Shown here: one piece after another, positions 7,279-12,843 of the stretch
How positions within the stretch are numbered: position 1 is the stretch's first letter
Layout of the letters: each line of letters begins with the position of its first letter
Source of the DNA: an uncultured Streptococcus sp.
GTDB taxonomy: Bacteria > Bacillota > Bacilli > Lactobacillales > Streptococcaceae
NCBI RefSeq assembly: GCF_938036805.1
Contig: NZ_CALHWC010000016.1
Coordinates: 1 to 12,843, forward strand
Length of the DNA: 12,843 bases
Direction of reading: 5' to 3'
The notes under the pieces: model-generated
Database searches by the model: none
Told to the model about the DNA's origin: nothing
Seen by the model: the letters and a program-made list of their open reading frames with translations, nothing else
Position numbers and translations under genes: made by a program

Positions 7279-7545
7279 CTAGCTTCTCCATATGTAATAT
7301 AAAATTCCAATTTCCACTATTATTCCGCAAATCCAAGCCAGCCAGAAATACCATTTTCTGGTCTTGTGATGAAAGAAGCGACCGCCCAATAAAGCGCCCA
7401 AACCTCCGGCTGCCAAAGCTGACATCAGCAAGGTTTTCTCTGGAATGCGGTAGTGATTTCTCTTAGCCTTTCGCTTATCCCAGCCATAAAGCAGGAAAAC
7501 GATAAGGTTCCATAGCAAGCAAATACCTGTTAATATCCATTTCAT
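7279..7545 (-). CDS. DUF1294 small membrane protein within the leucine operon
   Basis: An 88-residue protein with three probable membrane spans (about 3-19, 39-56, 66-85). The DUF1294 pattern is clear: YGWDKRKAK (about 20-28) followed by GGLGALLGGRFFHHKTRKWYF (about 47-67), a basic His/Lys-rich loop between spans. The family has no established function. It overlaps the leuB stop in an ATGA arrangement (7542-7545) and ends one base before leuC, so it is locked into leucine-operon translation at both ends. Whether it has a role in leucine metabolism or transport is unknown; a hitchhiker kept for coupling is also possible. Confidence 0.85.
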   Translation of the reverse strand: MKWILTGICLLWNLIVFLLYGWDKRKAKRNHYRIPEKTLLMSALAAGGLGALLGGRFFHHKTRKWYFWLAWICGIIVEIGILYYIWRS

Positions 7546-8579
7546 AAGTTCTTAATAATTGCCTCCGTCATTCGAGCTGTTCCTGCCTGACCACCCAGAT
7601 CTCGGGTTAAAATCCCCTGAGCCAAAGTCTTCTCAACCGCTGCTTCAATCGCCTCTGAAGCTTCTAGTTCTTCAAAACTATCTCTCAGCATCATGGCTAC
7701 TGAAAGAATCATGCTGATAGGGTTGGCAATGCCTTGTCCCGCAATATCGGGAGCCGAACCATGAATGGGCTCGTAAAGACTTGGTCCAGCAGCCGAATGA
7801 CTGGCCGATGGCATAACTCCCAGCGTCCCTGACAGGACACTGGACTCGTCTGAGAGAATATCCCCAAAAAGATTTTCCGTTACCACAACGTCAAACTTAG
7901 CAGGATTGGTAATCATGAGCATCGCAGCACTGTCCACCAATTGGTGCTCCAAGGTCACATCTGGATAATCCTTGGCAACCTCATCGGCTACTCTACGCCA
8001 GAGTTTGGATGTTGCTAGTACATTTTGCTTGTCAATACTGGTCACGCGCTTTCTGCGACCACGCGCAATGTCAAAGGCCTTACGGACAATCCGCTCCACC
8101 TCTTCATAGCTGTAGTCGTTGATATCACGCGCAGATTTGTCCTCCAAAATATGCTCACCAAAGTAAATCCCACCAGTCAGCTCGCGCACGACCACGAAGT
8201 CCACGCCAGCAATACGCTCTGCCTTCAAAGGCGACAAATGCTTAAGAGCATCAAAAATCTTAACTGGACGGATATTTGCATAGAGTTCAAGCTCCTTACG
8301 CAGAGCGAGCAAACCTTGCTCCGGACGAACCGGTGCATCATCATACTGGGGACTGCCGATAGCTGCTAGGAGAATAGCATCCGCCTCCTTGGCCGCTTCT
8401 AAAGTTGACTGAGGCAGAGGATGACCTTCCGCATCAATACCAGCCCCCCCAAAAGCCTTCTCCGTGATATGATAAGTAAAAGCGAACTTGTCCGCAACAG
8501 CAGCCAGCACTTGGAGACCGGCTTCCATGATTTCTGGGCCGATACCGTCACCCGCCAGAGCTACAATTTCTTTTGTCAT
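7542..8579 (-). CDS. leuB: 3-isopropylmalate dehydrogenase
   Basis: A 345-residue decarboxylating dehydrogenase oxidising 3-isopropylmalate to 2-oxoisocaproate with NAD+. Features visible: GDGIGPEI near the N-terminus; substrate-binding arginines R94, R104 and R132 (in VRELTGGIYFGE); catalytic Y139 and K184 (DKQNVLATSKLWR); metal-binding aspartates D216, D240 and D244 (VDSAAM, NLFGDILSDES); and the NAD loop EPIHGSAPDIAGQGIANP. Start 8579 has AAGGAG 6 bases upstream, inside the 11-base gap after leuA. Its stop overlaps the DUF1294 start. Confidence 0.97.
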   Translation of the reverse strand: MTKEIVALAGDGIGPEIMEAGLQVLAAVADKFAFTYHITEKAFGGAGIDAEGHPLPQSTLEAAKEADAILLAAIGSPQYDDAPVRPEQGLLALRKELELYANIRPVKIFDALKHLSPLKAERIAGVDFVVVRELTGGIYFGEHILEDKSARDINDYSYEEVERIVRKAFDIARGRRKRVTSIDKQNVLATSKLWRRVADEVAKDYPDVTLEHQLVDSAAMLMITNPAKFDVVVTENLFGDILSDESSVLSGTLGVMPSASHSAAGPSLYEPIHGSAPDIAGQGIANPISMILSVAMMLRDSFEELEASEAIEAAVEKTLAQGILTRDLGGQAGTARMTEAIIKNL

Positions 8580-8590
8580 AGCATTCTCCT

Positions 8591-10153
8591 TTACACATTA
8601 GGCATATCGCGATAGGAAACGCTTCGTCCCATCTCACCAGCATTCTCCTTTTGAACAAAGGTATTGGCATTGATGTAGGCAATAGCTGAAGCCTTCAGTA
8701 CATCGAAATCAATCCCTGCTGCATTAAAGATGGTCTCTGTATCTCTGTTTTCAACAGTCACCAATACCCGAGCCTGGGCATCAATCCCATCTGTCACCGC
8801 ATCGATAGTGTAGGACACCAAGCGGACAGATTGATTGAAGAACTTGTCGATAGCGTTGAAGATAGCCTCAACGGAACCTTGTCCTGTCGCATTAAATTCG
8901 ACCTTCTCACCATCCATATTAGCTAAGCTAACGAGCGCTTCGATATCATTATCTGCATGAGTTTGAAGTTGTAAATCATCAAAGTGGAAGCCTTCTGGAT
9001 TTTCAACCATAGTTCCAGCTACCAGAGCACGAATATCTGCATCTGTGATTTCTTGTTTCTTATCAGCCAGCTCCTTGAACTTAGCAAAGAGTGGTTTGAT
9101 GTCCTCTTCTGTAAAGTCAAGGGCCAATTCTCTCAGTTTTTCAACAAAGGCATGGCGGCCAGACAGTTTGCCAAGCGGTAGTGAATTGCTCTTAACGCCA
9201 ACCAGCTCAGGTGTGATGATTTCGTAAGTCAATGGATTCTTAAGGACACCATCCTGATGGATACCGGACTCGTGAGAGAAGGCATTACCACCAACAACGG
9301 CCTTGTTTTTAGGAACTGGAATACCAGAGAAGCGAGAAACCATTTCTGACGTATTCATTGTTTCATCCAAAACAATATCACTAGTTGCTTGGAAGAAATC
9401 CTCGCGAATCTTCAAAGCAACAGCTACTTCTTCAAGAGCAACATTACCTGCGCGTTCACCGATACCATTAATAGTTCCCTGGACACGTCCAGCACCGTGT
9501 TTAATTGCTGTCAAAGTATTTGCAGTTGCCATACCGAGATCATCGTGACAGTGGACACCAAAGACAACTTTATGATTTGATTTAATATTTTCAGTCAAGT
9601 GATCAAAGATGCGTGCAAACTCTTCTGGAGTCGTAAAGCCAACTGTGTCAGGGATATTTATATAAGATGCACCTGCATCGACCGCTGTTTGAACGACTTG
9701 TAATAGGAAATCCAACTCTGTTCTAGTCGCATCTTCAGGAGAGAACTCGACAACCTCAAACTTAGAACGTGCATAAGAAACATGCTCCTTAATAGCTTCT
9801 AAAATCTCTTCCTTGCTCTTATTGAGTTTATACTTGCGGTGAATCGGACTGGTAGCGATAAAGACATGAATCTGTGGATACTTGGCATCCTTAAGTGCCT
9901 CATAACAAGCATCAATATCAGTTTTTACAGAACGAGCTAATCCTGTCACTGCTGTTTTTTTCATAGCTTTAGCAATTTCTTGAACGGCTATAAATGAATC
10001 TGGACTAGCAGCCGGAAAACCAGCTTCAATTACAGAAATTCCCCATTTCTCCAGCTGTCTTGCAATGGAAACTTTTTCCTTTATTGAGAAGTTAACACCA
10101 GGTGTTTGTTCCCCATCACGAAGACTTGTATCAAAAAATTCAACTTTACGCAT
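8591..10153 (-). CDS. leuA: 2-isopropylmalate synthase
   Basis: A 520-residue protein catalysing the first committed step, acetyl-CoA plus 2-oxoisovalerate to 2-isopropylmalate. The N-terminal TIM barrel has DTSLRDGEQTPGVNFS (8-23), the metal ligands H201 and H203 in GVHCHDDLGMATANT, and NGIGERAGNVALEEV. Residues about 365-510 form the LeuA dimerisation/regulatory domain, where leucine normally binds for feedback inhibition. Length is full. Start 10153 (MRKVEFFDTSLRDGEQ) has AAAAGGGG at 7-10 bases upstream. It is the first enzyme gene of the operon, behind a leader-peptide attenuator. Confidence 0.97.
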   Translation of the reverse strand: MRKVEFFDTSLRDGEQTPGVNFSIKEKVSIARQLEKWGISVIEAGFPAASPDSFIAVQEIAKAMKKTAVTGLARSVKTDIDACYEALKDAKYPQIHVFIATSPIHRKYKLNKSKEEILEAIKEHVSYARSKFEVVEFSPEDATRTELDFLLQVVQTAVDAGASYINIPDTVGFTTPEEFARIFDHLTENIKSNHKVVFGVHCHDDLGMATANTLTAIKHGAGRVQGTINGIGERAGNVALEEVAVALKIREDFFQATSDIVLDETMNTSEMVSRFSGIPVPKNKAVVGGNAFSHESGIHQDGVLKNPLTYEIITPELVGVKSNSLPLGKLSGRHAFVEKLRELALDFTEEDIKPLFAKFKELADKKQEITDADIRALVAGTMVENPEGFHFDDLQLQTHADNDIEALVSLANMDGEKVEFNATGQGSVEAIFNAIDKFFNQSVRLVSYTIDAVTDGIDAQARVLVTVENRDTETIFNAAGIDFDVLKASAIAYINANTFVQKENAGEMGRSVSYRDMPNV

Positions 10154-10180
10154 AAGATTTCCCCTTTTCCAAATATGGTT

Positions 10181-10219
10181 TTAAAAAAACATCTCGCTCA
10201 GAAACCCAAGCGAGATGTT
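10181..10219 (-). terminator. Leucine attenuator terminator upstream of leuA
   Basis: Perfect 11-base arms AACATCTCGCT (10188-10198) and AGCGAGATGTT (10209-10219), with a 10-base loop, are followed on the minus strand by seven T residues. It lies between the leader peptide and leuA, 28 bases from the leuA ATG, so it must be bypassed for operon expression. It is the terminator half of the attenuation switch. Confidence 0.9.
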
Positions 10220-10277
10220 GATTTACTCCCGCTTGGTAAGCCAAACAGGACTAATGCTTTCGCACTAGCCCGAGTAA
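10206..10277 (-). promoter_or_regulatory. Alternative pairings of the leucine attenuator
   Basis: CCAAGCG (minus strand 10236-10230) can pair perfectly with CGCTTGG (10212-10206), which includes part of the terminator's 5' arm; this is the candidate antiterminator. The adjoining GAGTAA (10228-10223) can pair with TTACTC (10277-10272) inside the last codons of the leader peptide, which would sequester the antiterminator strand. A 7-pair hairpin with a GAAA loop (CTAGTGC/GCATTAG, 10268-10251) lies between. A ribosome stalled on the Leu codons would cover TTACTC, free the CCAAGCG strand and prevent termination. The pairings are seen; the mechanism is inferred by analogy with classic amino-acid attenuators. 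Confidence 0.7.
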
Positions 10278-10318
10278 CACAACAACAAAGCAAAGTTTGA
10301 ATATTGGGTTGACTTCAT
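10265..10318 (-). CDS. Leucine operon leader peptide, 17 codons
   Basis: ATG at 10318 opens a short frame encoding MKSTQYSNFALLLCYSG, ending in TAG at 10265-10267. Codons 11-13 are three consecutive TTG leucine codons. AAAGGAG lies about 10 bases upstream of the ATG, a proper ribosome site. It sits about 30 bases downstream of the expected transcription start and upstream of a switchable terminator, the standard layout for translation-coupled attenuation; leader peptides with Leu runs are known for Lactococcus leucine/isoleucine genes. The product itself probably has no function beyond reporting charged tRNA-Leu supply. Confidence 0.85.
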   Translation of the reverse strand: MKSTQYSNFALLLCYSG

Positions 10319-10354
10319 GTTTGACTGACTCCTTTTGAAATGTTATTGTCTAGT

Positions 10355-10383
10355 ATTTTAGCACAGTATCATTGGGCTGTCAA
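10355..10383 (-). promoter_or_regulatory. leuA operon promoter
   Basis: The minus strand reads TTGACA (10383-10378), 17 bases, then TAAAAT (10360-10355) preceded by TGC, so it is both near-consensus and extended -10. Predicted transcripts start near 10348, giving a leader of about 195 bases before leuA. Confidence 0.9.
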
Positions 10384-10395
10384 CAGATAATTCAA

Positions 10396-10410
10396 TATTT
10401 TCTGAAAATT
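10396..10410 (-). promoter_or_regulatory. CodY box
   Basis: The minus strand reads AATTTTCAGAAAATA, matching 14 of 15 positions of the CodY consensus AATTTTCWGAAAATT. It ends 12 bases upstream of the -35 box. CodY represses branched-chain amino acid synthesis in streptococci when isoleucine, leucine and valine are plentiful, so the operon is probably under dual CodY and attenuation control. Confidence 0.85.
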
Positions 10411-10454
10411 TTTAATATGCTGGATTATTTTGTGGTCTTATTACTATAAATGCG

Positions 10455-10480
10455 AAAAAGGAGCAAGTTAGCTTCTCCTT
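10455..10480 (-). terminator. Intrinsic terminator separating the membrane-protein block from leuA
   Basis: AAGGAG (10458-10463), a bulged C, and AAG pair with CTT and CTCCTT (72-80 end) around a TTAG loop. On the minus strand the hairpin is followed by TTTTT. It would stop transcripts coming from the genes to the right before they enter the leucine promoter region. Confidence 0.75.
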
Positions 10481-10506
10481 CTTCAAGTATTATATTGATT
10501 ACAATG

Positions 10507-10659
10507 CTAACCAGTCATTCCTCCCCATTCGAAGAGAATTATACGCCGCAAATCTCTATAATAATTATCGAATGTTTTTAGATTATTTTTACTCAAAAAG
10601 CTAATCTGCCATTCTTATGCCATTGCTGATCCCCATGCTTTCCAAATCAACTTTTCCAT
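10507..10659 (-). pseudogene. Unrecognised short gene remnant with in-frame stop
   Basis: The minus frame from ATG 10659 reads MEKLIWKAWGSAMA, meets TAA at 10617-10615, then stays open in the same frame through ISFLSKNNLKTFDNYYRDLR and ends FEWGGMTG at TAG 10507-10509. The second part (35 codons) has protein-like composition, so this looks like a 50-codon gene with a nonsense mutation, or the 3' end of a longer one. A rival reading uses the +1 frame upstream (IEIKDGKVDLESMGISNG, about 10667-10614), which would need a frameshift near 10615. No clear ribosome site is present. I do not recognise the family. Confidence 0.4.
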
Positions 10660-10673
10660 CTTTGATTTCTATA

Positions 10674-11744
10674 TTACTTTTCTTTTTCTAATACTTTCAA
10701 ATATTTGGTTTTTTTAAATTGCCCAGACAGGAGTAAGAGCAAGAAACAATACCATATCACAATCGTCAAAAATAAAAGTAGGAAACTGCCAAATAGAAGA
10801 TAAAGCCAAGAGAAAACAGCTGAAATCAAGGCAAAGAGGAAAATGAGAGCATAGGTTTTAAGACCGTTGGATTTTTGGGTGGCAAAATAGTCTCTGGGCA
10901 TCTCATAAGGCACTACTTCAACTATTGATTTCTCCCTTCTATTTTTAACCTGGTAAAGAGCCAGTAAAAGCATGAGAATGAAGGAAAAAAGTAAAGGGAA
11001 CAAACCTCGTACAGTCAAATTCTCCGTTAATACATACAAGGCATAAGATAAACCAGCACTTGGTAGAAAAATCATTGGAAAAGGCACACTTTTCCCTACA
11101 AAAAGCTCATTTCGCTTAATATCATAAAACACAGTTTTTTTAACATTTCCTTGATCTGCTCCAAATTCGATAAAATCAGACAACTTCCTAGTAACTACCA
11201 ATGCTGATTTTGGTTCTTCACGCAGCTCATCTTCAATGATCTCTAACTGCCCAAAAGCGTTCAGTTTCCACGAATCTTCCTTAGGCAGAGGCTGTATTTT
11301 CCCTTCCAGATGTTCTTGAATAAACTGCTGGAATTGACGATTCTTCTGCTTACTTCCAATCAATTTCAAAGTCACTTTTTGACTTCCGCCGTTTTTAGTT
11401 AAGGCTTCCCCTACAATAAATATAGGCCATTCATAATTCCCACGATAAGCATGTCTGCTTTTGCCGAAGTAAAATGTAACCGAAGAAAGAGGAAAGCGAT
11501 AGTGTTTAAAATTTCGGAAAACAAGTAAGTATTGACCATCAAGCTGAATTTTTCCCATAAAAGCAAAGGCCATCCAGCCTACTGTGAACAATAAAGCAAC
11601 TGATACTAAGAAATAGAAAAGGTTTGCTGACAAATTCCCATCTAAAAAGAGGTTAAAAAGACTTATGACAATCATTAAACTAAAAATACTAATCAGACCA
11701 ATTCCTTTTAGTGTATATATAACAATCGAAGCTTTTTTCGTCAA
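10674..11744 (-). CDS. Six-span membrane protein of unknown function
   Basis: A 356-residue protein I do not recognise. Two spans at the N-terminus (about 12-34 and 41-63) lead into a soluble middle part (about 64-218) with a beta-rich start, GKIQLDGQYLLVFRNFKHYR (64-83), somewhat like a bacterial PH domain. Two more hydrophobic segments (222-240, 246-265), a polar stretch, and two C-terminal spans (297-318, 319-340) follow; it ends KEK. The start is TTG at 11744, with GGAG 7 bases upstream; it overlaps the stop of the preceding small ORF (ATGAATTGACG), which suggests coupling. Association with the DUF443 gene upstream suggests membrane immunity or bacteriocin/toxin self-protection, which is inference. 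Confidence 0.65.
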   Translation of the reverse strand: MTKKASIVIYTLKGIGLISIFSLMIVISLFNLFLDGNLSANLFYFLVSVALLFTVGWMAFAFMGKIQLDGQYLLVFRNFKHYRFPLSSVTFYFGKSRHAYRGNYEWPIFIVGEALTKNGGSQKVTLKLIGSKQKNRQFQQFIQEHLEGKIQPLPKEDSWKLNAFGQLEIIEDELREEPKSALVVTRKLSDFIEFGADQGNVKKTVFYDIKRNELFVGKSVPFPMIFLPSAGLSYALYVLTENLTVRGLFPLLFSFILMLLLALYQVKNRREKSIVEVVPYEMPRDYFATQKSNGLKTYALIFLFALISAVFSWLYLLFGSFLLLFLTIVIWYCFLLLLLSGQFKKTKYLKVLEKEK

Positions 11745-11910
11745 TTCATTTCTCCCTCTAATACTTCTTCAAATACTACTTTCCCACTGTCAAAATTCCT
11801 TACAGCTATCGAAAACTGTTGGAGTCATCATCAAATAACACATATGTATCTTTAAAAGTTAAAACTAAAATTTTATCGTTTACAATCAGTTCCATTAATT
11901 CTTGAATCAT
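11741..11910 (-). pseudogene. Small ORF (about 56 codons) with one-base frameshift
   Basis: From ATG 11910 the frame reads MIQELMELIVNDKILVLTFK, DTYVLFDDDSNS, then hits TAG at 11808-11806. Shifting frame at the T4 run (11812-11815) continues protein-like sequence SIAVRNFDSGKVVFEEVLEG and EMN to TGA at 11743-11741, overlapping the TTG start of the next gene. One added T in that run would give an intact 56-residue acidic protein. It is unrecognised. Either it is decaying, or the run is a sequencing error or a phase-variable tract. It has no strong ribosome site; it starts 11 bases after the restored end of the DUF443 gene. Confidence 0.5.
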
Positions 11911-11921
11911 TTTTTAAGATT

Positions 11922-12613
11922 TCAATTAAAGCTATCCATAATTTTTTTCTCTTTTATTTTTATCCAGTAAAAATTTAACGGGTGTAAAAACAAAGCATTT
12001 CCTGCAATCAAAGTAAATATACCAAACATCAAGAGACATATATGGACTATAAAATTGTCTGCCAAATTGAAAAAATTGCTACACACCCACCTAATGTAAA
12101 AAGCACAGACAAACCATATATAAAAATATAAAATAGGAATTTTTTAAAAAATCTAGGAAATATATAAATTTTCTGATATTGCTTATTTTGAAATTCACTG
12201 GGGAGTTTGTAAAACTTTGTCACCCACAATCGTAAAACCGAAACAAACATCAAAATTATACAAGCTAAAATTTTACTTAGTATTGCTGAATTAAAATTCA
12301 AAAATTGATTGATATCAAATACTCTTGATAGAAGCATGGCTCCTACACCAGCACCAAAGCCATAGCCCAGACCATGTTTTTCAAAAGCCTCTTTTAACCG
12401 AGCATTCTGCTCCTCTGATTGGGACAATTGCTCATATTCGTCCTTACTCATCTCGTAACATCTGTGAGGCACAAAATAAATCAACAAGGGTAAGAAGTAG
12501 ACAATCAAAAAAGGACGTTCTACATCAAGAAGATAATATCTATCCTCTGTTTTTAGTATGCGATATCGAAGGTTTTTTTTAGCCAAGGGCTCCATTTTGG
12601 CCTTTTTAAACAT
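11922..12613 (-). pseudogene. DUF443 (tandem five-TM) family membrane protein, frameshifted before the fifth span
   Basis: The first frame (ATG 12613 to TAG 12047-12049) gives 188 residues: a basic N-terminus, RYRILKTEDRYYLLDVERPF (16-35), a span and FVPHRCYEMSKDEYEQL (47-63), which match the DUF443 family pattern, then spans near 81-99, 108-130 and 158-180. DUF443 proteins normally have five spans; only four are in this frame. One added T in the T6 run at 12070-12075 joins the frame NLADNFIVHICLLMFGIFTL and onward to HPLNFYWIKIKEKKIMDSFN, ending TGA 11922-11924, restoring a fifth span and about 230 residues. In S. aureus a DUF443 protein, TsaI, is immunity to the type VII toxin TspA. SD AAAGGTAGG precedes the ATG. 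Confidence 0.65.
12047..12613 (-). CDS. Uninterrupted 188-codon part of the DUF443 gene
   Basis: This is the frame that would actually be translated if the sequence at 12070-12075 is correct. It yields a four-span protein with the altered C-terminus SIWQTIL in place of the fifth span. Listed separately from the restored gene so that either reading can be used; function is as for the DUF443 entry, and stability of the shortened form is unknown. Confidence 0.6.
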   Translation of the reverse strand: MFKKAKMEPLAKKNLRYRILKTEDRYYLLDVERPFLIVYFLPLLIYFVPHRCYEMSKDEYEQLSQSEEQNARLKEAFEKHGLGYGFGAGVGAMLLSRVFDINQFLNFNSAILSKILACIILMFVSVLRLWVTKFYKLPSEFQNKQYQKIYIFPRFFKKFLFYIFIYGLSVLFTLGGCVAIFSIWQTIL

Positions 12614-12635
12614 TTATATCCTACCTTTCGTAACG

Positions 12636-12788
12636 TCAAATTAAGTGATAATTGGCACATTTCATTTTCATATTAAAATCCTCCGAAAGTTGCATCACCT
12701 TATGATTATTCAACTTTGGGTGGAGTTGAACTATAATTTGTTTGAATCTTTCTTTTTTAAAATCATCTAAAAACACGCCTCAATATTT
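12636..12788 (-). pseudogene. 3' remnant of an unrecognised gene, probably cut by the IS
   Basis: The minus frame is open from just inside the IS boundary to TGA 12636-12638 and reads VFLDDFKKERFKQIIVQLHP, then KLNNHKVMQLSEDFNMKMKC, then ANYHLI. Composition and charge pattern are protein-like, and there is no start codon with a ribosome site at its 5' end. It fits the tail of a gene truncated where the IS begins. The family is not recognised. Confidence 0.4.
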
Positions 12789-12843
12789 TGTACTGACCCC
12801 AAAAAGTTAGACCATTAATTTAAGTAAAGGATTTAGTTCTGTA
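12789..12843 (-). mobile_element. IS3-family insertion sequence end, continues past the right edge
   Basis: The terminal segment TGTACTGACCCCAAAAAG followed by TTAGAC (12789-12812) matches the inverted-repeat style of IS150-group IS3 elements, many of which end in 5'-TGnnnTGACCCC. Directly inside it on the minus strand lies the C-terminus of a transposase, so this is the 3' end of an element inserted in minus orientation. A target-site duplication cannot be checked because the other end is outside the window. Confidence 0.75.
12820..12843 (-). CDS. IS3-family transposase (OrfB) C-terminal end, partial
   Basis: Only the last seven codons are inside the window: YRTKSFT followed by TAA at 12820-12822. 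IS150-type OrfB proteins commonly end in SPVQYRTKS-like sequence, which matches. The rest of the rve/DDE integrase lies to the right. Confidence 0.6.
   Translation of the reverse strand, partial: YRTKSFT

Noticed and set aside
7275..7310. Upstream ATG at 7310 giving LeuC 11 extra residues
   Set aside because: It lies inside the DUF1294 gene; the ATG at 7277 has a ribosome site and matches the family N-terminus (MAGKSIFDKLW).
10318..10380. T-box riboswitch ahead of leuA
   Set aside because: The leader is short (about 195 bases), and no T-box sequence or specifier stem was seen; the Leu-rich peptide explains the terminator better.
12709..12730. Inverted repeat TTCAACT/AGTTGAA with 8-base loop
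   Set aside because: No T-run follows on either strand and it lies in the remnant coding frame; too weak to call a terminator.

Overview
The window looks like a chromosomal segment of an oral/viridans-type Streptococcus, most like the sanguinis/gordonii group. The genus call rests on gene content: a SatD-family gene, a ProV/ProWX-type quaternary-ammonium transporter with a fused permease and binding protein, a leucine operon with a peptide-leader attenuator, and a CodY box. The species is inference. Every convincing gene is on the minus strand, so the window reads biologically from right to left.

Region by region (coordinates ascending): (1) 1-1030 holds the 5' part of satD, running off the left edge, and a small TfoX N-terminal-domain gene. 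The satD promoter is overlaid by three direct repeats with an exact 28-bp period. (2) 1110-4296 is a four-gene unit: MarR-type regulator, NTF2/SnoaL-like protein, ABC ATPase (ProV/OpuA type) and fused permease/substrate-binding protein (ProWX type). It has a strong sigma-A promoter containing an inverted repeat and ends in an intrinsic terminator. (3) 4362-5256 is a single gene for a stand-alone YrdC/Sua5-fold protein with its own promoter and terminator. (4) 5295-10410 is the leucine operon leuA-leuB-(DUF1294 membrane protein)-leuC-leuD. Upstream of leuA are a near-perfect CodY box, a consensus promoter, a 17-codon leader peptide with three consecutive Leu codons, an antiterminator arm and an intrinsic terminator: a complete transcription attenuator. 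(5) 10455-12843 is visibly more AT-rich accessory DNA. It holds a DUF443-type multi-membrane-span gene (family that includes the staphylococcal type VII toxin-immunity protein TsaI) with an apparent one-base frameshift, a small frameshifted ORF, an unrecognised six-span membrane protein, two gene remnants, and at the right edge the 3' end of an IS3-family insertion sequence.

Functionally, the leucine block is a complete set for converting 2-ketoisovalerate to the leucine precursor (LeuA, LeuCD, LeuB). It appears to be controlled by CodY, which senses branched-chain amino acids and GTP, and by ribosome stalling on Leu codons. The transporter block probably imports choline or betaine-like compounds under control of its own MarR protein. 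The right-hand block reads as an eroding island of membrane immunity-like genes next to an IS. It is the least ordinary part of the window.
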